From Streptomyces sp. NRRL S-340 (GTDB taxonomy: Bacteria > Actinomycetota > Actinomycetes > Streptomycetales > Streptomycetaceae), in NCBI RefSeq assembly GCF_000720185.1, contig NZ_JOIY01000027.1, positions 124,001-188,000 on the forward strand: 64,000 nt of DNA, read 5' to 3'. The position numbers and the translations under genes are program-made. Below, piece by piece: positions 43,325 through 52,257 of the stretch. The first letter of the stretch is position 1. Each line of letters begins with the position of its first letter. The notes below the pieces were generated by a model, which was not told where the DNA came from, ran no database searches, and worked only from the letters and a program-made list of their open reading frames with translations.

Positions 43325-44665
43325 CTAACCGCGCCGGGCACCGGCCGAGCGCCCGTACGGCGCCTGCGACGGGCTGGTGCCGGGCGCCGCGGTCCGGCTC
43401 CGGCGTGCCGCGCCCGACGCCTCCGCCGCCGGGGAGGCCCCCGCCGCCTCCGCCGTCCCCGCCGCTCCCGCTGCCCCCGCGGTCTGGGAGGCCTCCGCCG
43501 TTCCCGCCGCCCCCGCGGCCTGCAAGGTCCCCGCCGTTCCCGTCGGCCCCGTCGGCTTCGCCGTTCCCGCCGCCCCCGCCACTCCCGCGGCCTGCGAGGC
43601 CCCCGCCGTTCCCGCCGCCTGCGCCGCTCCCGCCGTCCCCCCGGCCTGGGAGGTCCCCGCCGTTCCCGCCGCCTGCGCCGCTCCCGCCGCTCCCGCGGCC
43701 TGGGAGGCCCCCGCCGCCCCCGCCGCCGGAGCGGCTCCCGCCGTTCCCGTGGCCCCCAGCGCCGCCGTCAGCTCCTGGGCCGCGTCCCGCCCGGTCCCAG
43801 TGGTCCACTCGTCCCGTATCTGCCGCGCGGCCACCCGGCCCGAGGTCAGGCACCAGCCCCACCACCGGTCCAGCTCACCCGTCCCGGACCGCTCCAGGTG
43901 CTCGGCCGGTACCAGCGCGGGCCAGCCGCAGGCGCGCGCCTGGGCGCTCACCTTCGCGCCCCCGGCGACCGGGTCCACCGCCAGCGCGGGCGTGCCGGCG
44001 CGCAGCGCGAGCACCATGCCGTGCAGCCGGTCGGTGACGACGAGGTCCAGGCGCAGGAGCACGGACTCCAGCTGGGCGGGGGTGGCGCACAGCCGCCAGT
44101 CGTGCGCGTCGAGCCGGGTCTCCAGTTCCAGCCGGGCGCAGTCCTTGCCGTGCAGCCAGGACGTCACCGCCGCGGCGACCGCGTCGTGCCGGCGCGCGGG
44201 CCCGTACTCGTGCTGCCCGTGTGTCAGCACCACCCCGACCACGGGCCGCGCCGGCAGGGCGGGAGCGCCGGCCGCGAGGTCCAGGGCGGGAGCGGTGGCG
44301 GGCGCGTCGCGCGCCAGGACGCGGTGGAAGCCGGTGACGGCCGGGCTGCCCGGGTCGAGCACCGAGGTGCCCACCGCGATCCGCACGCAGTGCGCGAACC
44401 GCCGGTGCAGCTCCTCCACCTGGGGCCCGTGCAGCGGCCCGCACACGAACACCAGCTGCCCGTACCGCCTGGGCACCACGTCGTCCAGATGCAGGGCGTC
44501 CGGCCGGAAGCCGGGACTCCAGGCGACGTCGTACGCCAGCCCGGCCCGGCGCAGCACGTCCTCGGCCCGGTGCAGCGCCAGCACGTCCCCGGCCGTAGCC
44601 TCCCCGTCCGGGAAGCTGAACCAGCCGGTGAGCAGCACGCGTGACCCGTGGTGTCCCTGATGCAC
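43325..44665 (-). CDS. Polysaccharide pyruvyl transferase family protein with Ala/Gly nonapeptide tail
   Basis: The first 300 residues resemble the pyruvyltransferase/CsaB-like fold: VLLTGWFSFPDGEATAGDVLALHRAEDVLRRAGL, VVGVVLTHGQHEYG and LDLVVTDRLHGMVLALRAGTPALAVDPVAGGAKVSAQARACGWP. Such enzymes add pyruvyl ketals to cell-surface glycans. The last 140 residues or so are a low-complexity tail of nonapeptides close to AAGTAGASQ. The start is uncertain between GTG 44665 and GTG 44704; neither has a strong ribosome site. It follows mgtC on the same strand, and it may act on the glycan made by the nearby operon. Confidence 0.8.
   Translation of the reverse strand: MHQGHHGSRVLLTGWFSFPDGEATAGDVLALHRAEDVLRRAGLAYDVAWSPGFRPDALHLDDVVPRRYGQLVFVCGPLHGPQVEELHRRFAHCVRIAVGTSVLDPGSPAVTGFHRVLARDAPATAPALDLAAGAPALPARPVVGVVLTHGQHEYGPARRHDAVAAAVTSWLHGKDCARLELETRLDAHDWRLCATPAQLESVLLRLDLVVTDRLHGMVLALRAGTPALAVDPVAGGAKVSAQARACGWPALVPAEHLERSGTGELDRWWGWCLTSGRVAARQIRDEWTTGTGRDAAQELTAALGATGTAGAAPAAGAAGASQAAGAAGAAQAAGTAGTSQAGGTAGAAQAAGTAGASQAAGVAGAAGTAKPTGPTGTAGTLQAAGAAGTAEASQTAGAAGAAGTAEAAGASPAAEASGAARRSRTAAPGTSPSQAPYGRSAGARRG
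43380..43760 (-). repeat. 27-bp coding repeats for AAGxAGxSQ nonapeptides
   Basis: Read on the minus strand, the units AAGAAGASQ, AAGAAGAAQ, AAGTAGTSQ, AGGTAGAAQ and AAGTAGASQ follow one another, then the pattern decays into AAGVAGAAGTA, TAGAAGAAGTAEA and similar. The DNA shows corresponding near-identical 27-bp blocks. Confidence 0.8.
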
Positions 44666-44725
44666 AGTGCCCGCCGAGTGCCCGCCCGCCCCGCCCCCAT
44701 GCACCGCCCGTCCGGCCGAGCGGGC

Positions 44726-45469
44726 CTACGCGTCCTGCTCCTCCTCCGCCGTGCCGAGGCTCAGCTCGACGTCCACCACGCCGTCGTCGTGGAACAGTTC
44801 CGAGGCCAGCCGTCCCGCGTCGGCGGTGCCCTCCAGGCGCAGCAGGACCCGGGCCGCGGCGTCGGTGCGGCCCGGCAGCCGGTCGGCCTTCACCTCCAGG
44901 ATGCGAAAACCCCGGCTGGTGCACGCCTCCATCAGCCGCGGCAGCAGGGCCCGGCCCGTCAGATACGTCAGGCGCACCTCGACGGTGGCCGGCACCAGGC
45001 CCGGGGTGAGCCGGCGCGAGAGGCGGGGGTAGCCGCGTACGACGAGGAAGTGCAGCACGGTCGTGGTCAGCGCCAGGATCGGCAGCCCGCCCCCGCAGGC
45101 CATGCCGACGGCGCAGGTCAGCCAGATGGTGGCGGCGGTGGTCAGTCCGCGCACCGCGTCCCGCCGTACGAAGATCAGACCGCCGCCGATGAAGCCGATG
45201 CCGGAGACGATCTGGGCGGCCACCCGGGACGGGTCGAAGGACACGTGGTCCAGGCCCAGCACGTTGGTGAAGCCGTGCTGCGACACCTCCATCATCAGCG
45301 CGCTGGCGACGCCGACCAGGGTGTGGGTCCGCAGTCCCGCGCTCTTCTGGTGGGCCTCCCGCTCCCAGCCGATCAGGCTCGACAGCAGCAGCGCCAGCCC
45401 CAGCTCGGCGAGCTGGCGCAGGCCCTGTCCATTGGCCACGTCCCACAGCGGAACCGCGAGCCCCGGCAT
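44726..45469 (-). CDS. MgtC/SapB-family membrane protein
   Basis: The 247-residue protein has four or five N-terminal hydrophobic segments (about 20-150) with the family signature ELGLALLLSSLIGWEREAHQKSAGLRTHTLVGVASALMMEVS and RVAAQIVSGIGFIGGGLIFVRRDAVRGLTTAATIWL, and a C-terminal cytoplasmic ACT-like domain (about 165-247). MgtC proteins help cells under low magnesium and inhibit the F-type ATPase in Salmonella. ATG 45469 has AAGGGAG 5 bp upstream. The pyruvyltransferase-like gene follows 60 bp later. Confidence 0.92.
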   Translation of the reverse strand: MPGLAVPLWDVANGQGLRQLAELGLALLLSSLIGWEREAHQKSAGLRTHTLVGVASALMMEVSQHGFTNVLGLDHVSFDPSRVAAQIVSGIGFIGGGLIFVRRDAVRGLTTAATIWLTCAVGMACGGGLPILALTTTVLHFLVVRGYPRLSRRLTPGLVPATVEVRLTYLTGRALLPRLMEACTSRGFRILEVKADRLPGRTDAAARVLLRLEGTADAGRLASELFHDDGVVDVELSLGTAEEEQDA

Positions 45470-45585
45470 GCGTCTCCCTTCGTCGGTGTCCTTCCGGCCC
45501 CTGCCGCCCATTGTGGGTCCGGCCCGCCGGAGAGGGGGTACCCGGCCCGCGGACGCGCTCACGTGGCGGGGAAGGAGGCGCCGAG

Positions 45586-46044
45586 GTGCCACGGATGGAC
45601 GCCGAGGAGGCCCGGCGGCGGTTCGCCGCCGCGCGCGTGGCACGGCTGGCCACGGTGGACCCGGCCGGCCGGCCGCACCTGGTGCCCGTGGTGTTCGCCG
45701 TCCCGGACGGCGGCACGATCGTGACCGCCGTCGACCGCAAACCGAAGAGCACCACCCGCCTGAAGCGGCTGCGCAACATGGCCGCCCATCCCTGTGTGTG
45801 CCTGCTGGCGGACGCGTACGACGAGGACTGGACCCGGCTGTGGTGGGCCCGCGCCGACTGCCGCGCCCGCATCCTGCCTGCCGGCCGGCCGGACGAGGCG
45901 GCGGACGCCGGCCGGCGGCGGGAGCGTGAGGAGGCGCTGGCGCTGCTGTGCCGCAAGTACCCGCAGTACACCGACCAGCCCCCGGACGGCGCGGTGGTCG
46001 CGCTGTCCGTCCGGCGCTGGACGGGCTGGTCGGCGGACCCGTAG
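45586..46044 (+). CDS. PPOX-class F420-dependent enzyme (TIGR03668-like)
   Basis: The 152-residue split-barrel protein has RFAAARVARLATVDPAGRPHLVPVVFAV, TIVTAVDRKPKSTTRLKRLRNMAAHPCVCLLADAYDEDWTRLWWARADC and the terminal KYPQYTDQPPDGAVVALSVRRWTGWSA, matching the TIGR03668 subgroup of F420-binding PPOX proteins. The substrate is not known. GTG 45586 has AAGGAGG 7 bp upstream; ATG 45595 is an alternative. It is divergent from mgtC. Confidence 0.87.
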   Translation: MPRMDAEEARRRFAAARVARLATVDPAGRPHLVPVVFAVPDGGTIVTAVDRKPKSTTRLKRLRNMAAHPCVCLLADAYDEDWTRLWWARADCRARILPAGRPDEAADAGRRREREEALALLCRKYPQYTDQPPDGAVVALSVRRWTGWSADP

Positions 46045-46624
46045 GAGTGCGCCGGCCGCGCAGGGTGCGGACCGCCTGCTTCACCTCCGGCCGGCGTGCG
46101 ATCCGGCACGGGGCCGCCGTGACGGCCGTGATCGACGCCTCGCCCGGCGCCACCGCGGCTCCGTCCCCCGCGCCCCCGGGGAGAAGCGGTGAGCGGGCCG
46201 GGCGGCTGCTCCATGTCCGGCCGCGCCGCGCCGAACGACCGCCCTGGGCCCCGTGCGCGGACCGCGACCGCCCCCTCGGCGTGCCGCGGCCGGACGCCGT
46301 CCGCCCTGGGCCCCGTGCGCGGACCGCGACCGCTCCCTCGGCGTGCCGCGGCCGGACGCCGCGGTCTCCTGCCGGGCCCTGGACGGCGCGGACGCGGACG
46401 CGGCGGCGGGAGGTGACCGAGGAGGCGCGGCGGATACTGGCCGTGCTGCACCCCGGGACGCCGTACGACGTCCGGTTCGCGCCCGTCGCCCGCCCTTGAG
46501 GCGGACCGGGAAGCTCACCGCCGGCGGGCAGCAGGCCGCGCCGGGTGGAAAGGGGGCGCTGCGGGCCGCTCGTGGTGGCCCGCAACGCCCCCCGGCACGC
46601 GCCCCGGGGGAAGCCCGGGGGGAT
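46045..46624. other. 580-bp region with a 62-bp duplication and a possible gene remnant
   Basis: A 61-bp block (46239-46299) is repeated at 46301-46361 with one difference. Beyond it, the frame ending at TGA 46497-46499 reads VTEEARRILAVLHPGTPYDVRFAPVARP, which looks like a real protein C-terminus with high G/C in third positions, but the upstream part lies in another frame (RALDGADADAAA). This may be the tail of a decayed or frameshifted gene. No start or family is recognisable. Confidence 0.5.
46239..46361 (+). repeat. 62-bp period tandem duplication
   Basis: Two copies of a 61-bp block starting CCGCCCTGGGCCCCGTGCGC and ending CGGCCGGACGCCG, separated by one base and differing at one position (CCCC versus CTCC). 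Near identity indicates a recent event. Confidence 0.9.
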
Positions 46625-47443
46625 TCAGGAGCCGACCTGCGCCGTGACCAGGTCCGAGAAGGTGGTCAGCCGTGTGTACACACCCGGACGGCCCGCCTCG
46701 GCGCAGCCGTCGCCCCAGGAAGTGATCCCTGCCAGGACGCCCCCGACTAGCAGGGGACCGCCGCTGTCGCCCTGGCAGGTGTCTGTGCCGCCGGATTCGT
46801 ATCCGGCGCAAACCATGTCGCTCGCGACGAAGTCGGAGCCGTAGGCGCCCGCGCAGCCGCTGTCGGACACGACCGGTACGGTCGCGGTCCGCAACTGGTT
46901 GGAGGGACTGCCGCTTTCGGTGGTGGTGCCCCAGCCGAGGACGCGGGCCGTGGTCCCGGCCGCGTACGCACCGGTGTCGGCGGGGGAGACGTACTTCGCC
47001 GGGGCGTACGGCATCGCGGTCGCCAGCGTCAGCACGGCCACGTCGTCACCGCTCGCCGCGTCCGTGTAGTCCGGGTCGACCCAGATGCCGCTGACCGCGC
47101 TGACCGTCCCGTCGGTGCCGTCGAGGTTGGTGCGGCCCCCGACGACCCGCACGCTGCCGGTGGTCTCGCCGGACACGCAGTGCGCCGCGGTGACCACCTT
47201 CCGGGCGGCCACGAGCGTGCCGCCGCAGAACTGGTTGCCGGCGGTGTCGGTGAGCTGGACGACGAAGGGGTACGCGCTCGTCGTGGTCGGCGTACCGCCG
47301 ACGACGGACTCCGGTACGCCGGCGCCGGGCCGGTCGGCGGCGTGGGCGCAGGGCGCGGTGAGCAGCGCGGTCGCGGCGCCGGCCGACAGTGCGGCGGCGG
47401 TCCGTCCGCGACGGCCGGGTCTGGCGCGGGTGAGGCCGAACAT
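46625..47443 (-). CDS. Secreted trypsin-like serine protease
   Basis: The 272-residue S1-family protease has an Arg-rich Sec/Tat-type signal (RARPGRRGRTAAALSAGAATALLTAPCAHA, cleavage near residue 35), a short propeptide, then VVGGTPTTTSAYPFVVQL. The catalytic triad is visible as His in VVTAAHC, Asp in GDDVAVLTLA and Ser in TCQGDSGGPLL; the Asp six residues before the Ser (GGTDTCQGDSGGP) predicts trypsin-like cleavage after Arg/Lys. Six cysteines can form three disulphides. ATG 47443 has GAGGAG 5 bp upstream. It stands alone. Confidence 0.93.
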   Translation of the reverse strand: MFGLTRARPGRRGRTAAALSAGAATALLTAPCAHAADRPGAGVPESVVGGTPTTTSAYPFVVQLTDTAGNQFCGGTLVAARKVVTAAHCVSGETTGSVRVVGGRTNLDGTDGTVSAVSGIWVDPDYTDAASGDDVAVLTLATAMPYAPAKYVSPADTGAYAAGTTARVLGWGTTTESGSPSNQLRTATVPVVSDSGCAGAYGSDFVASDMVCAGYESGGTDTCQGDSGGPLLVGGVLAGITSWGDGCAEAGRPGVYTRLTTFSDLVTAQVGS

Positions 47444-48114
47444 GCGTCTCCTCGTGGGCTGGCCGGTGGGGGATCGCGCGGGCTGGGGGGCTGAGCCGGT
47501 CGGTACGGGAACCGGTGCTCGGACTCCCACGTGCCCGGGCGAGCGGCACGTCCCTCACGCTAGGACCCACCCCGCCCGCCCCCAATGAGGGAACCCCCTA
47601 GGGCGCCCGCACAGGGAAAACCCTCGGTGACACCCGGCACACGCGCCGTACGGCCCACCACCTCCGGGCGCCGGGCCCGCCGCTGACGGACCGCCGGCAG
47701 CGGACGCCCGCCCGCCCCCCGGCACGCACCCCACGCCCACCGGGCGCCACCGTCCGCCCGGAACCCGGGAACGGCAGGGGGCCAAGGCGGCAGGCAGGGC
47801 CGGGAACCGGGCGGGGCGGCGGACGCGGTGGCGGGGGAGGCCGGTACGGACGGCAGCCGGGCGGCGGCCGGGGGGCGGGTGGCGGCGACCCGTGGGCACG
47901 CGGGGGCGAACCGCGCGGCGGGGGCCGGGGCGGATGTGACCCGTGCGGCCGCGAAGGCGCCCCGGTCGGTGCGAGGCCGTGCGGCGGCGGCCCGTGCCGT
48001 CAGGGGCCGGGCGGGAGCGACCGGTGCGGTCGTCTCCCGTCGGTTCGCGACGACGCACCGGCCGCGGCAGCCACGCGCACTGAGATCCACCCGGTCAGTC
48101 AACCCGGGCCGCGC
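47444..48114. other. 671-bp non-coding region
   Basis: Between the protease start and the end of the large LuxR regulator. It is very G/C-rich with overlapping open frames in both directions that have no ribosome site or family resemblance. A short CCCTAGGG palindrome core lies near 47598. I see nothing else that I can support. Confidence 0.5.
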
Positions 48115-50955
48115 TCACTTCGCGCGCCGGCCGGCCGCCAATCGGACGATGTCGACCCGCGAACGGATCCCCAGCTTGCGGTAGACCCGGGTCAGGGTCG
48201 CCTCCACCGTCTTGACGCTGATGAACAGCCGCGCGGCGATCTCCCGGTTGGTGGCGCCCTCCATGACGAGCGCCGCGACCTGACGCTCCATCGCGGCCAG
48301 CCCGTCCAGGACCGCGGGGACCGCTTCCGGCTCCGGCTGCGCCGGACGGGCGAGCGCCGCCGCGTCCACCCGGCGCAGCCACGGCAGCGCCCGGCAGCGC
48401 CGGAAGAGCCGCGCCGCCTCGTCGTACGACGTCGGGCCCGGCCGCGGCGCGCGCAGCCGGGCCAGCGCGAAGGCGGCCCGCGCCTCCTCCAGGCCGTTGC
48501 CGAGCCCGGCCAGCCGGTCCTGGGCCGACGTCAGCCGGCCGACGGCGGCCTCGGTGTCGCCGCGGGCCGCCACCACCAGCGCCTCGGCCCGGTCGAGGAC
48601 GGCCAGCACGCTCTCGCGGCCCAGCCGCAGCGCGTGCGCGCGGGCCGTGTCGACGACCTGCTGCGCCTCGCCCGGCTCACCGACGAGCACCAGCGCCTCC
48701 GCCAGGTCGCCGTGCCAGCGCCCGCGCGCCGGGTCGGTGATGCCGAGCCCCGTCTCCAGCTCCCGCACCCGGCGCAGCGTCGCCACGGCGGCCTGCGCGT
48801 CCCCGGACACGAACTGCGCGTACCCGAGGGCCGCCAGGGCGCGCGAGAGGTACATCTGGTCGCCGTCCTCCTCGGCGAGCCGGACCGCCTCACCGGCCAG
48901 CGCCAGCGCCCGGCCGGTGTCCCCGCCGGAGGCTTCCGCGAAGCAGGCCAGCATGGCCGAGGCGCCCTCGCCGATCCCCGTGTCCCGGGCCAGCCGCAGA
49001 CTCTCCCGGGCCAGGTCCAGGGCCCGCCCGCAGTGCCCGGCGCGCAGTTCTGTCTCGGCGAGCAGCCGCAGGAAGTGCACCTCGCTCTCGACCATGCCGC
49101 GCCGCCGCACCTCGCGCAGCAGCGCCGTGATGGTCGCGCGCGCCTCGGTGAGCCGGTCGCTCATCAGCAGCCAGCGGTAGCGGGCCGCACCGACGCCGTT
49201 GTGGTGGCAGGCGACGTAGGGGTCCTGGGGCTCCTTCGTCGCGCGCCGGATGGTCGAGGGCGCGTCGGGGTGCCCCATCAGCGTCTCGGTGGAGGCCCGG
49301 AACGCCAGCGCCATCAGCTCGGTACGCCGGTCCCCGCCGCGCGCGGCCAGCTCCGCGGCGTGCGCGGCCTCCTCGCGGGCCACGCCGAAATCCCCCTCGA
49401 CGACCAGCCCGCGCCAGGCCAGCTGGTAGTGGACCAGGGCGAGCAGCCCGGGGTCGTCCCCGGCGTCGGCCAGCGCCTGCGGGAAGACCGCGTCCACCTC
49501 GCCGAGGGCCTGCCCGGCGGCCTCGATCACCACCATCCACGCCCGCACCCGCTGGGCGGGCACGGTGGCCCGGGTCAGCACGTCCCGGGCGATGTCCCGG
49601 GCGAGGTCCACCTCGCCGGCCGTGATGGCGTCCTCGGCGGCGAGCAACCGCCGCTCGTCGGGCCCCGGTTCGCCGTCCGCCGGGGTGTGCCGGGCGGCGA
49701 GCAGCCCGAGCGAGGCGGCCACCGACGGCGCTCCGCGGTCGCGGGCCAGGGCGGCGGCCCCGGCGAGCCGGGCGGCCACGCCCGGATCGGTGCCGGTCGT
49801 GGACAGGGCCAGGTGACGGGCGCGTTCGATGGGGTCGGAGGCTGCGGTGGACAGTGCCGCGTGCGCGGCACGCCGCTCCCCGACGGGCGCCTCGGCGTAC
49901 AGCGCGGCCGAGATGAGGGGGTGCGCGAACCGTACGGCGGGTCCCTCGGGTTCGGTCGCCAGCAGCCCGAGCCGGGCGGCCTGCGCGCACTCGGCCTCCG
50001 CGTTCTCCCGGCCGGCGGCGTGCAGCAGCGCCGGGGTGGGGCGGGCGCCCGCACTGGCGACGAGCAGGGTCCGGCGGGCCTCCTCGGACAGCATCTCCAG
50101 CCGGCTGAGCACCAGGGCGCGCAGCGACGTCGGCACCGGCAGCGGCTCACCCGGACGGGGCCGGGCCGGGCTCTCGGCCAGCGCCCGGCCCAGTTCCAGC
50201 GCGAACAGCGGGTTGCCGCCGCTGGTGCGGTGGATCTCGCGGACCGTGGAGCGCGGCAGGCCGGTGTGGCCGCGGTGGTCGAGCAGGGCCGAGACCTGGG
50301 CGCGCGAGAGCGGACCGAGGCGCACCGAGAGGGTGTCGGGCGGGCAGGGGGGTCCCCCCGCTCGGGCGACGCCGAGAGCGGGGGAGCGCAGATGACGGCC
50401 GTAGTCCTCGTCCTCGGTGCGCACGGCGCACAGCATCCGCACCGGGGTGCCGCCCAGGCGGCGGGCGGCGAAGCCGAGCAGTTCCGCGCTGGCCGGGTCC
50501 AGCCACTGCAGGTCGTCGGCGACGATCAGCACCGGGCCGCGGGCGGCGAGCGCGCGCAGCGTGGAGAGCACGGCGAGGCGCAGGGCCAGACCGTCGCGCT
50601 GGAGGGTGGACTCGCCGCGGCCGGTGAGCGCCGACTCCAGGGCGGTGCGCTGGGCGGCGGGCAGTTCGCCGGCCACCTCCGCAAGGACCAGCCCGAAGAG
50701 GTCGGCGAGGGCCAGGAACGGCAGATGGGATTCGGACTCGGTGGCGGAGCAGCGCAAGACCGTGCGGGCCGCGGGGGCGTATTCCGCCGCCAATGCCCGC
50801 AGCACGGTCGACTTTCCTATTCCGGCCGGTCCGTGCAGCAGCACACTGCCGCCGCGGCCGAGCTGCTCGCGCGCCGCCGCGGACGGCTCCTCCCGGCCGA
50901 TGACCAGCTCGGAGCGGCAGCCCGCAGGGCCCTTGAAGTCCCGTAGCACGGTCAC
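48115..50955 (-). CDS. Large LuxR-family (LAL-type) regulator with AAA+ ATPase domain
   Basis: The 946-residue protein has an N-terminal ATPase with Walker A GPAGIGKST (about 42-50) and Walker B VLIVADDLQWLD, a long helical TPR-like middle and a C-terminal LuxR HTH (about 880-940; LAAMERQVAALVMEGATNREIAARLFISVKTVEATLTRVYRKLGIRSRVDIVRLA). LAL regulators in actinobacteria often activate secondary metabolism or sugar use. GTG 50955 has AGGGGAG just upstream; the next in-frame start is further out at 50985. No target is obvious beside it, although the acyl-CoA synthetase genes lie just upstream on the other strand. Confidence 0.92.
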   Translation of the reverse strand: MTVLRDFKGPAGCRSELVIGREEPSAAAREQLGRGGSVLLHGPAGIGKSTVLRALAAEYAPAARTVLRCSATESESHLPFLALADLFGLVLAEVAGELPAAQRTALESALTGRGESTLQRDGLALRLAVLSTLRALAARGPVLIVADDLQWLDPASAELLGFAARRLGGTPVRMLCAVRTEDEDYGRHLRSPALGVARAGGPPCPPDTLSVRLGPLSRAQVSALLDHRGHTGLPRSTVREIHRTSGGNPLFALELGRALAESPARPRPGEPLPVPTSLRALVLSRLEMLSEEARRTLLVASAGARPTPALLHAAGRENAEAECAQAARLGLLATEPEGPAVRFAHPLISAALYAEAPVGERRAAHAALSTAASDPIERARHLALSTTGTDPGVAARLAGAAALARDRGAPSVAASLGLLAARHTPADGEPGPDERRLLAAEDAITAGEVDLARDIARDVLTRATVPAQRVRAWMVVIEAAGQALGEVDAVFPQALADAGDDPGLLALVHYQLAWRGLVVEGDFGVAREEAAHAAELAARGGDRRTELMALAFRASTETLMGHPDAPSTIRRATKEPQDPYVACHHNGVGAARYRWLLMSDRLTEARATITALLREVRRRGMVESEVHFLRLLAETELRAGHCGRALDLARESLRLARDTGIGEGASAMLACFAEASGGDTGRALALAGEAVRLAEEDGDQMYLSRALAALGYAQFVSGDAQAAVATLRRVRELETGLGITDPARGRWHGDLAEALVLVGEPGEAQQVVDTARAHALRLGRESVLAVLDRAEALVVAARGDTEAAVGRLTSAQDRLAGLGNGLEEARAAFALARLRAPRPGPTSYDEAARLFRRCRALPWLRRVDAAALARPAQPEPEAVPAVLDGLAAMERQVAALVMEGATNREIAARLFISVKTVEATLTRVYRKLGIRSRVDIVRLAAGRRAK

Positions 50956-51277
50956 CGCTCCCCTCGTGTGTCGTGTCCGGGCCAAATTCTAGGCAACCGG
51001 CCGATGAATTCCGGTCCGTCGGCGTCGTGAGGGAAATAACAGCAGCCGAAGCATGACGGAATTCAAAGCCGCGCCGATCGAATACGCACCCCGCACGCAC
51101 AGCCCTCCGACGGTACCCCGGCCACCCGGCCGACGGTACTCCCACCACGGACCGTCCGGCCCGGGGAGGCTCCCCCGCCCCGCCACGGCCGGCACCCGCA
51201 CGCTGCCGCGGCGGCAGCGCACCCACCGTCCCGCGGCAGCGCACCCCACCGTTCCGCGGCAGGGCACGGGCCCGCTC
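50956..51277. other. 322-bp intergenic region with short direct repeats
   Basis: Copies of CGGCAGCGCACCC followed by ACCGTCCCG or CACCGTTCCG occur at about 51212, 51234 and 51257 (the last is partial). The left part (50990-51080) is A/T-richer and probably holds the promoter of the large regulator. No gene is supported. Confidence 0.5.
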
Positions 51278-52123
51278 CTACGGCAGCACCCCCGCCCGGC
51301 GGGCCGCCGCCACCGCCTCGCCCCGGGTGTGGGCGCCGAGCCTGCGCATGGCCGAGCGGAGGTAGGCCTTGACCGTCTCCGCGCCGAGGCCGAGACGGGC
51401 GGCGGTGGCCGCGTTCGTCGCGCCCGCGGCCACGCAGGCGAGGACGTCGACCTCCCGGGGGGCCAGGCGCACGCCCGGCGAAGGGGCGGGCGCCGCGGTC
51501 AGCAGGCCGCACGCCCGGAGCAGTTCGGCGCGCAGGCCGGGGTCCGTGATCCGCGGGGCCAGGGCACGCAGCGCCGCGTGGGCCTCGCGCACCTGCGCCC
51601 AGGCGGGCCCGGCGACCTGCGCGCCCTCGGCCTCGGCCTCCGGCGCGGCGGCCGCCGCCAGCAGTCCGCGCGCCTCCTCCTGTACGACCAGCGCCTGCTC
51701 CACGTCGCGGGCCGCCGCCACCGCCGCGTTCAGCGTGCGGTCGCCGAGCGGCTGGGCGGTCCGCAGGGCGCCGTACAGCACGCCCCGCACCCGGCGCCGC
51801 ACCACCACCGGTACCGCGAGGACCGAGCGCAGTCCCTCTGCGGCCACCGCCGCGTCGTACTCGTGACTGATCTGCCGGGACAGCGAGTAGTCCGTCACCG
51901 CGCAGGGGCGGGCCAGCGCCACCGCCCGGCCGCCGAGCCCGTTGCCGGCGGTCACCGCGAGCGCGCTGAGCGCGGGCGTCGCCGTGCCGGTCAGCTCACT
52001 GATCCGCACCCGCGGCCGTCCCGGCTCGACCAGGCCGCCGAAGGCGACCGGCAGACCCGTCGCCCGCCGCAGCGCCGCCAGCGCTCCCCGGATCTCCGCC
52101 GCCCCGGACGCCTGTGCCGTCAC
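51278..52123 (-). CDS. GAF-domain LuxR-type regulator
   Basis: The 281-residue protein has an N-terminal GAF sensor (about 5-150; FGGLVEPGRPRVRISELTG ... GGRAVALARPCAVTDYSLSRQISHEYDAAVAAEGLRSVLAVPVVVRRRVRGVLYGALR) and a C-terminal LuxR HTH (about 220-281; LAPREVDVLACVAAGATNAATAARLGLGAETVKAYLRSAMRRLG). It is divergent from the acyl-CoA synthetase operon and a G/C palindrome lies between them, so it very likely controls fatty-acid or carboxylic-acid activation. GTG 52123 starts the frame. Confidence 0.92.
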   Translation of the reverse strand: MTAQASGAAEIRGALAALRRATGLPVAFGGLVEPGRPRVRISELTGTATPALSALAVTAGNGLGGRAVALARPCAVTDYSLSRQISHEYDAAVAAEGLRSVLAVPVVVRRRVRGVLYGALRTAQPLGDRTLNAAVAAARDVEQALVVQEEARGLLAAAAAPEAEAEGAQVAGPAWAQVREAHAALRALAPRITDPGLRAELLRACGLLTAAPAPSPGVRLAPREVDVLACVAAGATNAATAARLGLGAETVKAYLRSAMRRLGAHTRGEAVAAARRAGVLP

Positions 52124-52160
52124 CCGCTCGCCCCTTCGTCACGGTCCCGCGCTCACCACA

Positions 52161-52174
52161 CCCCCGTTCGGGGG
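52161..52174. promoter_or_regulatory. CCCCCG/CGGGGG palindrome, candidate LuxR operator
   Basis: CCCCCG-TT-CGGGGG lies 38 bp from the GAF-LuxR start and 84 bp from the acyl-CoA synthetase start. The position and symmetry fit a site for the divergent regulator acting on both genes. Confidence 0.5.
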
Positions 52175-52257
52175 TAGTGAGACCTGCATCACGGATTACA
52201 CGATGGAGCGGAGCCGCACGGCAATGGTCCGGATGCCGGACCGCACATGGAGGACAG

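Noticed and set aside
42948..43865. Long minus-strand version of the DUF3040 gene with a Gly-rich 200-residue N-terminus
   Set aside because: The extension is the out-of-frame reading of the Ala/Gly repeats of the neighbouring gene. GTG 43259 has a proper ribosome site.
47560..48102. 180-codon minus-strand frame after the large LuxR gene
   Set aside because: Ala/Pro/Arg-rich, no ribosome site, no recognisable domain; composition alone keeps the frame open.
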